64,000 nt of DNA from Trichomonas vaginalis G3 (lineage: Eukaryota > Parabasalia > Trichomonadida > Trichomonadidae): the NCBI RefSeq assembly GCF_026262505.1, contig NC_067206.1, forward strand, positions 12,768,205-12,832,204, read 5' to 3'. Under the pieces are notes generated by a model that was given only the letters and a program-made list of their open reading frames with translations, did not search any database and was not told the DNA's origin. The translations under genes and the position numbers were made by a program. Below, one piece after another: positions 1-9,978 of the stretch. The stretch's first letter is position 1. Each line of letters opens with the position of its first letter.

Positions 1-1
1 T

Positions 2-166
2 TCCTTCCTGAGAAGGAGAAGAAGGATGAATAGAGATGTACTTTTAGTAGATGTTTGTACAAATGTTGGTGAAGTATTCAAGAAAGCTCACAGCAACGCT
101 GCTGAACTTAGACTTTATAGTATCACTGGCAAAGTATCCAGTTTCATTAACAATTTTGACATCTAG
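2..166 (+). CDS. C-terminal end of an unknown host protein (cut by window edge)
   Basis: An open frame runs from the window edge to a TAG at 164-166 and gives about 54 residues. It begins with a run of arginines and ends in a mixed hydrophobic/polar tail (GKVSSFINNFDI). I do not recognise the family. The only ATG, at 26-28, is in frame, but the frame is open upstream of it, so this is best read as the 3' end of a longer gene. It is convergent with the coiled-coil gene ending at 210, with a 43-bp gap that is typical of compact trichomonad intergenic spacing. Confidence 0.5.
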   Translation, partial: SFLRRRRRMNRDVLLVDVCTNVGEVFKKAHSNAAELRLYSITGKVSSFINNFDI

Positions 167-209
167 TTCATTGAATAACTTATTAAATATAATATTTTAA
201 AAATTGGAG

Positions 210-1001
210 TCATTGGATAGTTTGTTTGATGTTGTTTGTGGAATTTTCTAGACAGTATTCAATTAATGTCTGAGAATGAGTGGATTTCATTTCATAATCG
301 TTAAGATCGCGATAATATTGGATACGTTTTGTTCTTTCTGATGATTTTTTGAGATTGTCGAGTTTAGATATCAATTCTTTTTCTTCTTTTGGTAAATTTT
401 TGGAGTTTTCAAGATTTTTGCGTACAATTTCAAGTCGCTGATTCATATATTCGTAGTCTCTTTCTATGTTTGAAATGTTTAACTCTTTTTCTGCTGATAA
501 TTCGATTTTCATATTTAACATATTGAGTTGATTCTTTTTTACAGATAATTCCGTTGTTGAATCGCGTAATACTTGCTCGGGATTTAATGATATATTATAC
601 TTTTCGTTTCTAATATGTTGAATTTCTGAGAAAACGTCATTATTCATGTTTGCAATGAGATTTGAGCGATTCTGATTGTCTTTTTGTAATGATATATACT
701 TATTTCTGAGTTCTTTGATTTCGCTTTCTAATCTTTTAACTTCACTTGTTGCTTCATCAAGAATTTGAACATGATTTGGGGGTAAACGGGATGTAATTTT
801 GTTAATCCTTCCAGAATAATCATCAATGAGGAGATCTTGCTCGATTTTACCTTTGCGATATTTTTCAAGATCTTCTGTTAATTGCTCAACTTCTGTTTTC
901 AGGCTTTCAACAAGTCCTTGACTTCCAGGGTTAAATAACCCTTTGTTTTCTGCTTGTTTCTTGCCTTCACTTTTTGCAAACAAATTCAATACATTAAACA
1001 T
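210..1001 (-). CDS. coiled-coil protein, function unknown
   Basis: 263 codons if started at the ATG at 999-1001. The frame is open further upstream, but only a TTG is available there. From about residue 30 to the end the protein is almost entirely heptad-rich coiled coil (many Glu, Lys, Leu, Asn; repeated L-x6-L spacing), with no membrane segment. A CCATTTTGG stretch just upstream of the chosen ATG resembles a weak initiator. Such proteins are usually cytoskeletal or scaffold components, but nothing here assigns a role. Confidence 0.75.
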   Translation of the reverse strand: MFNVLNLFAKSEGKKQAENKGLFNPGSQGLVESLKTEVEQLTEDLEKYRKGKIEQDLLIDDYSGRINKITSRLPPNHVQILDEATSEVKRLESEIKELRNKYISLQKDNQNRSNLIANMNNDVFSEIQHIRNEKYNISLNPEQVLRDSTTELSVKKNQLNMLNMKIELSAEKELNISNIERDYEYMNQRLEIVRKNLENSKNLPKEEKELISKLDNLKKSSERTKRIQYYRDLNDYEMKSTHSQTLIEYCLENSTNNIKQTIQ

Positions 1002-2158
1002 TATTCCAAAATGGCTTAAAACTATCAAAAATGAGTTGGCCAATCTTATCAATATGAAACATTGATTCAGGACAGTTCATTCATTAAATAAAGCCTATAA
1101 TTGATTTGGATTTATACTATTTCATAGAAACAAGATAATAAATATTTGCATACAATAGGTTGAACTCAGCGAATTCAAATATATTCAAGAAACACATTTA
1201 TATTATTAGTGGATTTTGATTCCTTCCAGAAGAAACTTGAGACCCCGGTACATTACACTAGTATCCGAGGCCTCTGAGATTAAATCCTCCAAAGAATTCA
1301 AACAGATGCAGCTATCTATCATTCTTTCAACCAATAGAAGGAATTTTAGATAGCTGCATCTGGAAGTGGGATCAGAGGATATCTATAGCTTTCTTTTATA
1401 AGGGTTGGGTGCTATGGAGCTCCCGGAAAGTCTTAAAAGTATAGTGCAGGCTATGAAAAAATAAAATGCGAAAAAATGGTTTACAAAAGGGGTGTTCTTT
1501 GTGACTCTTCTTTTATGATTTTGACCAGAATGCAAAAAAGCGATTTTATGTAAATCTTCACTCTTTGACACTTAAAACAGAATGCTAAAGCAGGTATATA
1601 AATAAATGTATATGATTCTTTATGTTTCTATCAAGTTTTAAATAAAATTCGGACTTGAAATTAGGAATTTAAGCATAATTAGAATATATTGTTCTACATG
1701 CTGCTAGTGCAACTTATACAAGCTCAGATTTAATATTTTCCTCACTCTCAGTGAAGGAACTCTCAGCATTAGAAATGTAAACTATTCAAATATTGAATGG
1801 CACACCTTTTGATTCACATTTTCCTCAAAAATAAATCTTTTCTTTTATTTAATCGTTTTCGCATTAAATGCAATCATTGATATTACTAAAGATCGATAAA
1901 TGATGCGGACATTGGCGATCATTCGGGATGCGATCAACGATTGACACTGGTTCTCAAAATAGCGATCAAGATTTCAAACCATTTGAAAAGAATCTGAAAG
2001 TGAAATTTTTTAATAAATTTGAGATAACCACATAGAATTTTTTCAATACAATTTAAAGTTAATAATGATGAAAATATGTAATGGAACTATAATAGAAGAA
2101 ATTTAGAAAGTTTCTCTCAATTTTCAAGATTTGGGAAAACAATTCAATTTCTCAAATC
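1002..2158. other. non-coding stretch with one hairpin
   Basis: AT-rich intergenic DNA between two divergent host genes. I see no convincing gene; a 62-codon frame at 1383-1571 starts with GTG and has no family signal. The only structure I noticed is the inverted repeat at 1303-1362, listed separately. Confidence 0.6.
1303..1362. repeat. inverted repeat, 16-bp perfect arms
   Basis: Positions 1303-1318 and 1347-1362 are exact reverse complements (CAGATGCAGCTATCTA and its complement) around a 28-nt loop. Weaker complementarity continues outward (CCTCTGA near 1271, ATCAGAGG near 1371). It could be a small structured RNA, a miniature transposon relic or chance. Local GC is higher than the surroundings. 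Confidence 0.6.
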
Positions 2159-2168
2159 TCATATTTTT
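2159..2168 (+). promoter_or_regulatory. Inr-like initiator of the Myb gene
   Basis: TCATATTTTT lies 2 nt before the ATG at 2171. It fits the trichomonad initiator pattern (TCA, then pyrimidine/AT-rich), which normally sits within about 20 nt of the start codon and marks the transcription start. Confidence 0.6.
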
Positions 2169-2170
2169 AA

Positions 2171-2659
2171 ATGATGTTAGAAACGCCGAGCCAGATGAAA
2201 AGCTTTTTCCATCTGCCAAGTATCCTTGATCTTCCACTTCCTGCACCTGAAACTCAGTTCTTGCAGGGAGCTAAGAAATTTTTGGAAGAAAGTCTCACAG
2301 AAAATCAGTCACCACAGAGCCGCACAGAGGAAACAAAAGTCGTTAAGGGTCTCTGGTCTGCAGAAGAAGACAAATTGTTGGTTGCTGCAGTAAATGAGTG
2401 TCATCCAATTGTGTGGGATGTTGTGGCAGAAAAGGTTCCAGGTAGGAACGCTATACAGTGCAGAGAAAGATGGCGGTATAGACTCGCCCCTGATCTTAAA
2501 AAGTCAAAGTTTGAGACATGGGAAGATCAACTGATTCTTTCAGAACAGAGAAGAATTGGTAATAAATGGACATTAATTGCAAACAAATTACCTGGTAGGA
2601 CAGCTTGTGCCGTTAAGAATAGATGGTATTCAGTCCTTAGAAACCTGAATCCTTTCTAA
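2171..2659 (+). CDS. two-repeat Myb-like DNA-binding protein
   Basis: 162 residues. A 56-residue N-terminal region without clear fold is followed by two SANT/Myb repeats at about residues 57-107 and 110-157. The tryptophan cage is visible: W62, W82, W101 in the first repeat and W117, W133, W152 in the second. Both repeats carry the recognition-helix signature PGR-x5-C-x2-R/N-R-W. Small R2R3-type Myb factors are a large family in Trichomonas, and some bind Myb-recognition elements near adhesin promoters. The target of this copy is unknown. The start is supported by the adjacent initiator. It is probably a nuclear transcription regulator. Confidence 0.92.
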   Translation: MMLETPSQMKSFFHLPSILDLPLPAPETQFLQGAKKFLEESLTENQSPQSRTEETKVVKGLWSAEEDKLLVAAVNECHPIVWDVVAEKVPGRNAIQCRERWRYRLAPDLKKSKFETWEDQLILSEQRRIGNKWTLIANKLPGRTACAVKNRWYSVLRNLNPF

Positions 2660-2987
2660 TTTTCTGGTTTTTACTATCAGTACGAATAAATTGTTTGGTT
2701 ATATTGTATCTTAATCGTTTACCTATTTTTAAATAGAAATGGTCACTAGAATTCGATGTGAACGAATGAATTTAATAAAATTAGAATATAATTTAAACTA
2801 TATATGGTAACCATTAAACTTACCTGATATACTCAACTAAAACAACACCGATTCTGAGATTTTTTAATTTTTCAAAAAATAAAAATCTAAATTAGAAAGT
2901 TTATGAAAAAAAAATTCATTAAAACGGTTCAAAATTATCTTAAATGCAAAAGGAAAATACCGAAGAACTTCATTTCAGTATCGGGAA
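2660..2987. other. intergenic, nothing recognised
   Basis: AT-rich spacer between the Myb gene and a microprotein gene. The only element seen is the initiator-like TCATTTC at 2970-2976 for the downstream small gene. Confidence 0.6.
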
Positions 2988-3125
2988 ATGGGGTTGCATC
3001 GCGCGTTATTAACGCTTGCGATTGTTCTCCTTATTGTTCACATAGTAGTCTTTGTAGTAATGTATAAATTACTAAGACGTGAATCATATACAAGACGAAT
3101 ACGAGGTAAAAAGGATATGTTATAA
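2988..3125 (+). CDS. 45-residue single-span membrane microprotein
   Basis: The ATG at 2988 opens 45 codons ending in TAA at 3123-3125. After a short N-terminus (MGLHRALL), about 20 hydrophobic residues (L9 to about V24, rich in I, V, L) form one clear transmembrane helix. A strongly basic tail with an RR-x4-RR pattern and KK follows. This charge distribution suggests the C-terminus lies in the cytosol. A TCATTTC initiator-like sequence lies 12 nt upstream. I do not recognise the family. Small subunits of ER or mitochondrion-derived translocases and transferases can look like this, but that is only analogy. Confidence 0.55.
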   Translation: MGLHRALLTLAIVLLIVHIVVFVVMYKLLRRESYTRRIRGKKDML

Positions 3126-4333
3126 ATTATCGAATTTTGAAAATCCCAACAAGCCCGAAATAAATATCCGGCTTATGTGCGACCGATCATTATATCAATA
3201 CATGATTTTTCTCAAAATTTGAAAATGCATTTTACAAATTTATCATAAATTTTATTACGACTGATTTCATTTCAATGTTTGCGAACTATAATGAAATTTA
3301 CCCAAAAAATTGTTATGATTACCCTTAAATTATGAACGAATATTTTAACTGTATTCATATATAGGCTTAAAACATGTACCAATATAAAGTATACAATAAA
3401 CGCAATATCGCATTATGCGATATCATCCCGTTTACTATATTTGGAAATCATATCAAGTTTTTAAGCATGAATACTGCTGTTTCAACCCCATAACCCACAA
3501 ACATAATTGTCTTTCCTATAAGTTGTAATTATTATTATAAAATCATATCATTATGATGAAGCACTAGATTAATAAACATATTAATTTGTTGATGTATATA
3601 AAAAGTAATTTAATATGAATTTTTCGCAAACACACAGTTAACCACGTCAATTTAGATAATCATCTTGCAATGTATGTGTAAAATATTCTTAAAATCTTTG
3701 TTCTCAATCAGGCGTACAATGCCATAACAAATACATTGAAAGATAGATAAAGTCAAAAATCAGATTCTGCTTTCTTGATTAGCAGATGAAAGTTTAGATG
3801 GATTCATTTCCCAAGCCTATATATGGTATTTTACTAGGAATAAAGCTTCACATGTCTTATTTTTTAGTAATTCAATATGTTATTTTAAGTCCGATGGAGA
3901 TGAATAAAGTTTAGTGAACTAAAGTTTGAAGATACAAACTTACAGCATTTCTATATGCCAAAAAAATCAAGCATTGGTGCAGCACATTAATGATGTAAGG
4001 TATTTTTTCCTATTTTGAGTTTTAAAATATGAAATATAAAATAAAATGAGATAAGAAATAATAGTTTATTCAAAAAATGTGCAGAGTATCAATCCTATAT
4101 GCATCAGAAATGCATATTACTATGTCTATTTTGCTGGACACCGAATATTGGTACAAAGATTATTGATAATCTTGGACTTGATTTCGGATTTGCTGCATGA
4201 AACTTGGGAGCTATGAATAGATCAATTACCCCATTTTGAATTTCCTCTTATTTTCCCTCAAAACACTTTCCATGAAAATTACATCAAAAGTGTCACTTTT
4301 GGTACATCAAGTTTTAATTAAAAATTTTTAATA
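3126..4333. other. 1.2-kb intergenic stretch
   Basis: AT-rich with frequent stops in all frames; I see no gene or RNA. TCACTTTTG at 4294-4302 resembles an initiator but lies about 30 nt before the ATG at 4334, further than usual. Confidence 0.55.
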
Positions 4334-5763
4334 ATGGCTGGATATCTCGATAATGGACTCAAAGAAATAATTGAGGATATTAGTAATGAGATCACAAATA
4401 GCTATGTATCTAATAAATATGTAGGCTCTTTGGATAGGCTCATTCCTTTCTGGAAATCAATTTCAGCCAAATTAGTAACATACATCTTCCGTAATGACGG
4501 TAAGTGCATAGAAAAAAGTAAAACAAATTTTCTAAGTTTCGCAAGTGATAGAGCAGCGATTGAAAACTTGAGCAATAATCAGAGTTTGCTTGGAGTTAAT
4601 AAAATTTTCGATAATTTGCAAGCTTGCTTATTGAAAATGGACGACAGAATTTGTATTCGCAAAGATGTGAACAAGTCATTACGTGAAGTATTGGAAGAGT
4701 CAAACCATGCTAGACTTAGCGAACAAGGAAAGCAAATTTTCCAATATCTTAACAAATCAGTAGTACCGTTAACCTTACCTCAGTTCCTACTCTCCGAATT
4801 GATATATATACATCGCCAGATTGACCTCCCAACGTGCAGCATGGATGCTATCATAATAGCCGAAGCCATGAACAAGCCAGCAAGGTTGGCCCAAATATAT
4901 TTGGACATACTAACTAAGCCTAATGGCGCTAAGCTTTACATGGGAAGTAATGAGGACTTTATGGAAATCCAAGAAATTAATGATGAGTTTGGCAAATTGT
5001 ACATAGATGTTTAAGTGAAGAATCCGATGATGAATTGCAATCAGACTTTCTTGCTTCATTTTTCAGGAATGAGGGAAGATATACATTATAGGAATGGCAA
5101 TACAATAAAGGTTCCGGTTATCAGCATGTCTTATCTATTCCTCGGAAACCTGATGCAAGATGCCTACTCTGATGTTCCTGTCCTTGATGCGTTCATTAAA
5201 ATCAGGAAACTGTTTTACGGATACTCTGGAAACGAACTGTATGAACTTTTGACCTTGAAAGATTCTAGTCCATTGTTGACGACTAATAAGAATATGACCT
5301 TAGCGGACGTTGAACAGTTACAAAACAGAGTTTTGGCAGTTAACAAAGGGGGCGCCCCTTAATAACGGTTTATGCCCAAACAGATTATCACAGAGGAAAA
5401 TTAGACGGATCTAATGGCCATGTTTTCAATTTGTACTTTGATGCAATCATGAAAATGCACAACATTCCAAGATACAGTTACATCGTCATTGGTGATTTCA
5501 ATTGGTATCTAATAAATCGACGTGGCTATTCATGCGCAAATCTTTTGGCTTTACGCATAGACGATAATAAATTCGAGATTACTGTGGTCTATTCTAATCA
5601 GTTCTACTCATTGAATGAAACCAAAAATTCTGTTCGTCGCGCAGCGATTTCTCCAGAAATACCACTTCAGGAAGTAGATGTGAAGTCATTTTACTTGCTT
5701 GCGTACTGTAACATAAAAAGCGCTGAGCCTTATTATCACGAAAAGAGAGGTTCTCCGTTATGA
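4334..5763 (+). pseudogene. decayed host gene of unknown family
   Basis: Three protein-like blocks follow each other on one strand: 4334-5014 (226 codons from ATG), 5015-5362 (same frame, after a TAA) and about 5370-5763 (another frame). Composition and codon use are continuous, so they look like one former gene of about 470 codons. The first block is helical. The last block contains a segment around IVIGDFNWYLINRRGYS and beta-rich sequence. I do not recognise the fold. A TCACTTTTG element lies upstream. It could be a member of a Trichomonas-specific repeated family or an old transposon gene. No terminal repeats were seen. Confidence 0.45.
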
Positions 5764-7015
5764 TAATCAGTACAAAACAGGTGTCGTTTCCATTTTTACT
5801 TACATTTTCAAATATTTATGTGGCTTTCTTTTATATATTTATTTATTTATTATTTACATTTTTCTTATAATAAAAACACGATTTTGACTTAAATAGTTTA
5901 GCTCAAAAATATATTTTGATCAAATAGCACATAATGTATTTATTGAATTTGATTGATTTGAAATTTGATATTTCATTTTTCTAATTTTTATTGAACTAAT
6001 ACATGCAATAGTCTGCCCGTACAAAATAAAACTTATCAGAGTACGAAGGTTCAAAACTTAAGCAATGCATTTCACAAATAATAAAGAATGAAAACTTTAT
6101 TGGGAAATACAGGCGTGCAGCACTTTCTTGTTGTGCAGTAAAGTTGACCAAATTAGCACAACTTTTCCTGCAATTTTGTATAAATTAATAATATCATATA
6201 ATCTAATAATATATAGAATCTTATTGAAATTCCCAGGGCCAAAGTCGAGATATAAGATGATTGAAAATCAAAAATTGAAATGCATTCATATTTCTCATGT
6301 AAAATACATTTGCGTGAGTAATTCCGACTAAAAAATCAAAAATCTATAAACATATTAGAAATCTCCAATAACAATGTTGAACTTAATAATCTTAATAAAT
6401 TTATACATTGTGTCATGTACAATACATCATCAATATCAACTGTTCTCTAAATATCTATGCGAGCTCAATAAATGTACCAAGATAACACCGAATTTTCAAC
6501 GAAAGAAAATGCAGGGGGTAACACCTCGGAGTGACGGCAAAAATTTTGGATACTATCGAATTCTAATGTATGTTAATGTATATGTAAATCATTTTAGAAG
6601 CTATTCTATTACTTTGAAATTGCAAAAAATACTCAACCTGAAGAAGGTTCATCCGAATCAATGTGCATTGAGAAAATATAGATGGCTATGTTCTGCTGCC
6701 TCATCCCATCAAAGGTCTCTCTAGAGATATTAATGGTATATAAATATCCTAGATATTTTTTTAATTTTATGGTTAAAGAGTGACTGTGTCTTTAACAAGA
6801 TAGGTTCCATTCTTTCAAATCATTAGTAAATTTAGAGATTTTTTTAAAGAGTTTGTTTATTCTACGCAATCTAAAATGTTTATATACCATTCAGATTTTT
6901 TCTCACCAAGACGAGGAAAGTATGGTAGTATTCCAACAAAATGAGTCCTAAAAAACAGTGTTTGCTCTGTGTCTCTCACATAAATTCTTAGTCGGTTGAG
7001 TGTTCGAGGGTTGTA
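5764..7015. other. 1.25-kb stretch without a convincing gene
   Basis: Two frames, at 6128-6331 and 6374-6724, are open, but their composition (Ile, Asn, Tyr, Lys from AT-rich codons, no motif) looks like chance. Nothing else was recognised. Confidence 0.5.
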
Positions 7016-7495
7016 TTAAACAAATCGCTTTGTATCTGGATCCATGATTAAGAAGTCTTCTGGTTTAGCTTTATCAACAAAATCTCTTATATCTTGTAAC
7101 TCTTTTTGATCTAAAATATTTTTACGCGATGGAATGTATTTAGTTAACATATGATCTTTGAATACATCACAATATCCAAAATCATCATCTGTTGCAGCTC
7201 TGAATTGAAATTGTTTCGCTTTCCATAATGTTTCAGAAAAATACTCGGGAAATGACTCTTCATACGCATTTGATATGTGACAATATAAGAAATATTCGTG
7301 ATTTTTCCTGATAGCTGTTCTTTTTATTATTTCAGGTGTTTGCTTATTAGCTAAGAAACTTTCATAGGACTGTGGATAATTTTTACGTTCGGGATGCAAA
7401 CCAATCATGTATGAATCATATAAATACATTAAATGCAAATAAATTTGTTTGAAAAATCTAGGTATTTGCTCGAAATAATTTGGTTCAGAGTACAT
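7016..7495 (-). CDS. conserved-looking soluble protein, unknown function
   Basis: 159 residues from the ATG at 7493-7495. Rich in aromatic residues (Tyr, Phe, Trp) and charged residues, with no membrane segment and no low complexity. This is a composition typical of a folded globular domain. TCAAAATTTTT directly precedes the start and may be the initiator. Features seen include a Tyr-rich N-terminus (residues 2-30), a central SETLWKAKQF segment and an acidic C-terminus ending KPEDFLIMDPDTKRFV. I cannot name a family. Confidence 0.7.
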   Translation of the reverse strand: MYSEPNYFEQIPRFFKQIYLHLMYLYDSYMIGLHPERKNYPQSYESFLANKQTPEIIKRTAIRKNHEYFLYCHISNAYEESFPEYFSETLWKAKQFQFRAATDDDFGYCDVFKDHMLTKYIPSRKNILDQKELQDIRDFVDKAKPEDFLIMDPDTKRFV

Positions 7496-8150
7496 TAAAA
7501 ATTTTGATCAAAAAAATGTTTATGTATTGAAAAGAAACAAAATTGATCTTTCAAGGATTTTGAGGTATGAAACAATTCTATTAGTTAACAGAAAAATAAA
7601 TTTTTCCTATGAAAAATTTGAAAGAATAAGAATACCGAAAATCATATTAAGGAATTCCGACCGACCACCTATCTCCTCTCAAAATTTTCAACTTTGGAAT
7701 GTCATATCTTGGCGAATACGAGGTTTCAGTCCGAATCTCCGGTACATCTTTAAATACTGGTATATATAGTATTTAAAAACTTTTTTTTACGAAAATAGTA
7801 TTCGCAATTAATCAGAATATACCTTCATTATTAATAGATCCAAGCAGATGAAGTAGATCTTCAAATTGAATTTTCGAGTTGGAGGAGATTTTTCTCCATA
7901 CGAGATCCTTAAAAATTGGATCCAGATTCGAGGTTTATTCATGATTTTGAGATTGCACTAGATTTTTTAAAAAAAAAAAAATCACTTTAGATTCCTCTCA
8001 AGCTCTATGCATAAGGATATCTCTATATGAGGAAACTACCTGTGCTATTAATTTCACGGCAAAAACTCATGGTGCCTGTGCGCAGAAAATCAATTGATTG
8101 AGCTTGAGAGCGAATTTGTAGAACGCACAATTGTACATCAGCTAAATGAT
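7496..8150. other. intergenic plus unresolved 5' end of the next gene
   Basis: No independent gene is seen. The frame of the downstream coiled-coil gene is open from 8052, but it has no ATG until 8151. A better placed ATG at 8069-8071 is in another frame and stops after ten codons. Confidence 0.5.
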
Positions 8151-9617
8151 ATGAATCTTAGCATTCATCAATCTTTAAAATTTTGGACGTTTCTAAAATT
8201 TGACAATAAAGATTTTATGAGAATTCGAAAAGATCAAGTATTAGAACAAGTTAAATCTGATTTTTCACATCTTCGACCGCTTTCAGCACGTCGTAACTCC
8301 AAATTTACGAAAAGAGATAAAGATAATCCCTTTAATATCCCGGACGTTACCGACGTTTTTGCAGAGCAAGATAAAATTGTTCAAGAACGTCAAGAAAAGA
8401 TCAAAGGAGCTCAGAAGTTAACACTTAAGCAAAGACAAATGCTTCCTTCACAGGTAACATCACAAAGATCAATTCGAGAGCGAATAGAGCAGAAATTCAG
8501 ATCACCTGAAAAGAATAAAGATACCGATATTAAGGGTGTTACTGAAATTCGTCAAAGACAGCAACATACAACGCAACTTTTACAAGAACAGCGTGAGATT
8601 TTCCTAGCAAATCTTTTGATAGACTGCCATCAGCGAGAACTTGATAGAATTAACATTACTAAACAGACCCGCAAAGCTAAATTTGATGAACTTCAACTTA
8701 CTCTTGAAGAAGATCAGAATCGTCTTAAAACTGTCCGAAGGCAACTCGAAATGACTCGTGATCGTGAGAAATTAATGCTAGAAGAACAGATGCGTAAACG
8801 TACTGAGATAGAAGTTAAAGTTAAACGTAAAAGGCAAAACGTTGATGTTCTCAAGGTGGAACTAAATCAACTTGAAGAGAAGAATGCCAATTATCTTTTG
8901 TACGGAAAACTATTGGATCAAATGGAAGAAACTTATGGCACTCGTCCCTCTACAATTTCCGAATTTATTGACGCATTCGACAGATTAGAGCATGAGAATC
9001 TTTTCTTAATACAAAATTCTAGGCAACAAGCCAGCAAATATGAGAACTCTCAATACGAAGTTGAAATAGAACTTGAAGAAACAAAGAAAGACATAAATGA
9101 CCTTGAACAACAAATAGAAAAACTGAAAGAACAAAAGAATTCGATACAGCTACTTAATGAATCGAACCATGATTCTGTAGATCTTGATGATAAACTGGAG
9201 CAATTACAAAATTCAATCTCGAAAACATTCGTTAAGTGTTTCCCAGCAGCTGGAAATAACCAAAACTCCTTAACAATGTTGAGTATGATTGAAAATGAGA
9301 TAGAAACAATGATTAAGAGGCTCGATTTGATTAATGATAAAGAAATGATCGCTCAAAAGGTCAAGCAACTGAACAACCAAAGAAGAACAGAGTACAGACT
9401 GGAGAACCAGGCTAGAAATGAGAAGATCCAGCTTGAAAAGAAGCTTGCAATGCAAGAAAGAGCAACTAAACCAGTCAAGAAGAGAAATGGAAGACCATTG
9501 GTTGAAAGAATTGTCATCGGTCAGACAAAGAAGAAGAACACAGCTAAACTTGAAGCTGAGCAATATGAAAAGGAAAGATTAGACAATTTATTGTTTGGTG
9601 ATACAATCTATGATTGA
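8151..9617 (+). CDS. coiled-coil axonemal protein, CFAP100/DUF4200-like
   Basis: 488 codons from the first in-frame ATG. About 33 more codons are open upstream without an ATG, so the N-terminus is uncertain. After a basic N-terminal region comes a long coiled coil. A block beginning REIFLANLLIDCHQRELDRI has the layout of the DUF4200 domain found in ciliary proteins such as CFAP100/MIA1, CCDC38 and CFAP73. The C-terminus (KKRNGRPLVERIV followed by a Lys-rich helix) also resembles that group. These proteins belong to the modifier-of-inner-arm complex on axonemal doublets, which suits a flagellate. The assignment rests on motif layout only. Confidence 0.65.
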   Translation: MNLSIHQSLKFWTFLKFDNKDFMRIRKDQVLEQVKSDFSHLRPLSARRNSKFTKRDKDNPFNIPDVTDVFAEQDKIVQERQEKIKGAQKLTLKQRQMLPSQVTSQRSIRERIEQKFRSPEKNKDTDIKGVTEIRQRQQHTTQLLQEQREIFLANLLIDCHQRELDRINITKQTRKAKFDELQLTLEEDQNRLKTVRRQLEMTRDREKLMLEEQMRKRTEIEVKVKRKRQNVDVLKVELNQLEEKNANYLLYGKLLDQMEETYGTRPSTISEFIDAFDRLEHENLFLIQNSRQQASKYENSQYEVEIELEETKKDINDLEQQIEKLKEQKNSIQLLNESNHDSVDLDDKLEQLQNSISKTFVKCFPAAGNNQNSLTMLSMIENEIETMIKRLDLINDKEMIAQKVKQLNNQRRTEYRLENQARNEKIQLEKKLAMQERATKPVKKRNGRPLVERIVIGQTKKKNTAKLEAEQYEKERLDNLLFGDTIYD

Positions 9618-9978
9618 ACAGCTATATTACTTTATTTTTAATTTGTTTGTATGTAAATTATCTACTTACTTAAAACTTATATTGATGGGTACAATGTATA
9701 TAAGTCATATAAAACTGATGTGAAAAATAAGTGAAAATAATGAACAAAAATTATTAAGGATCTAGTTTAGAGAAATAACGGTCGGGATCTCCAAAATCCA
9801 AAATATAAGCTTAAATCAACTTTGTAAAATTTCTCCAAACTGAATTTTAGAGAAGATTTTTCTCCAAACTGGATACCCAAAATCATACCAAAACTTAGCT
9901 TTTCATACTGATCAGTTCATTGAATCTTTTGAGTCGCCCTTTCAATTTAGATGTCACCTTTTATGTCAAATTGTCGTA
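9618..9978. other. intergenic; promoter of the Lys-rich gene
   Basis: Spacer with no gene. TCACCTTTT at 9954-9962 is an initiator-like element about 16 nt before the ATG at 9979. A short upstream ATG at 9963 opens an eight-codon frame out of phase with the main gene. Confidence 0.5.

Noticed and set aside
1383-1571. 62-codon frame on the minus strand
   Set aside because: Starts with GTG, no motif, composition as expected from random AT-rich DNA.
6128-6724. Two plus-strand frames
   Set aside because: Ile/Asn/Tyr/Lys-rich, no domain, no initiator close to the ATG.
7527-7769. 80-codon plus-strand frame upstream of the axonemal gene
   Set aside because: No motif and wrong composition; likely chance.
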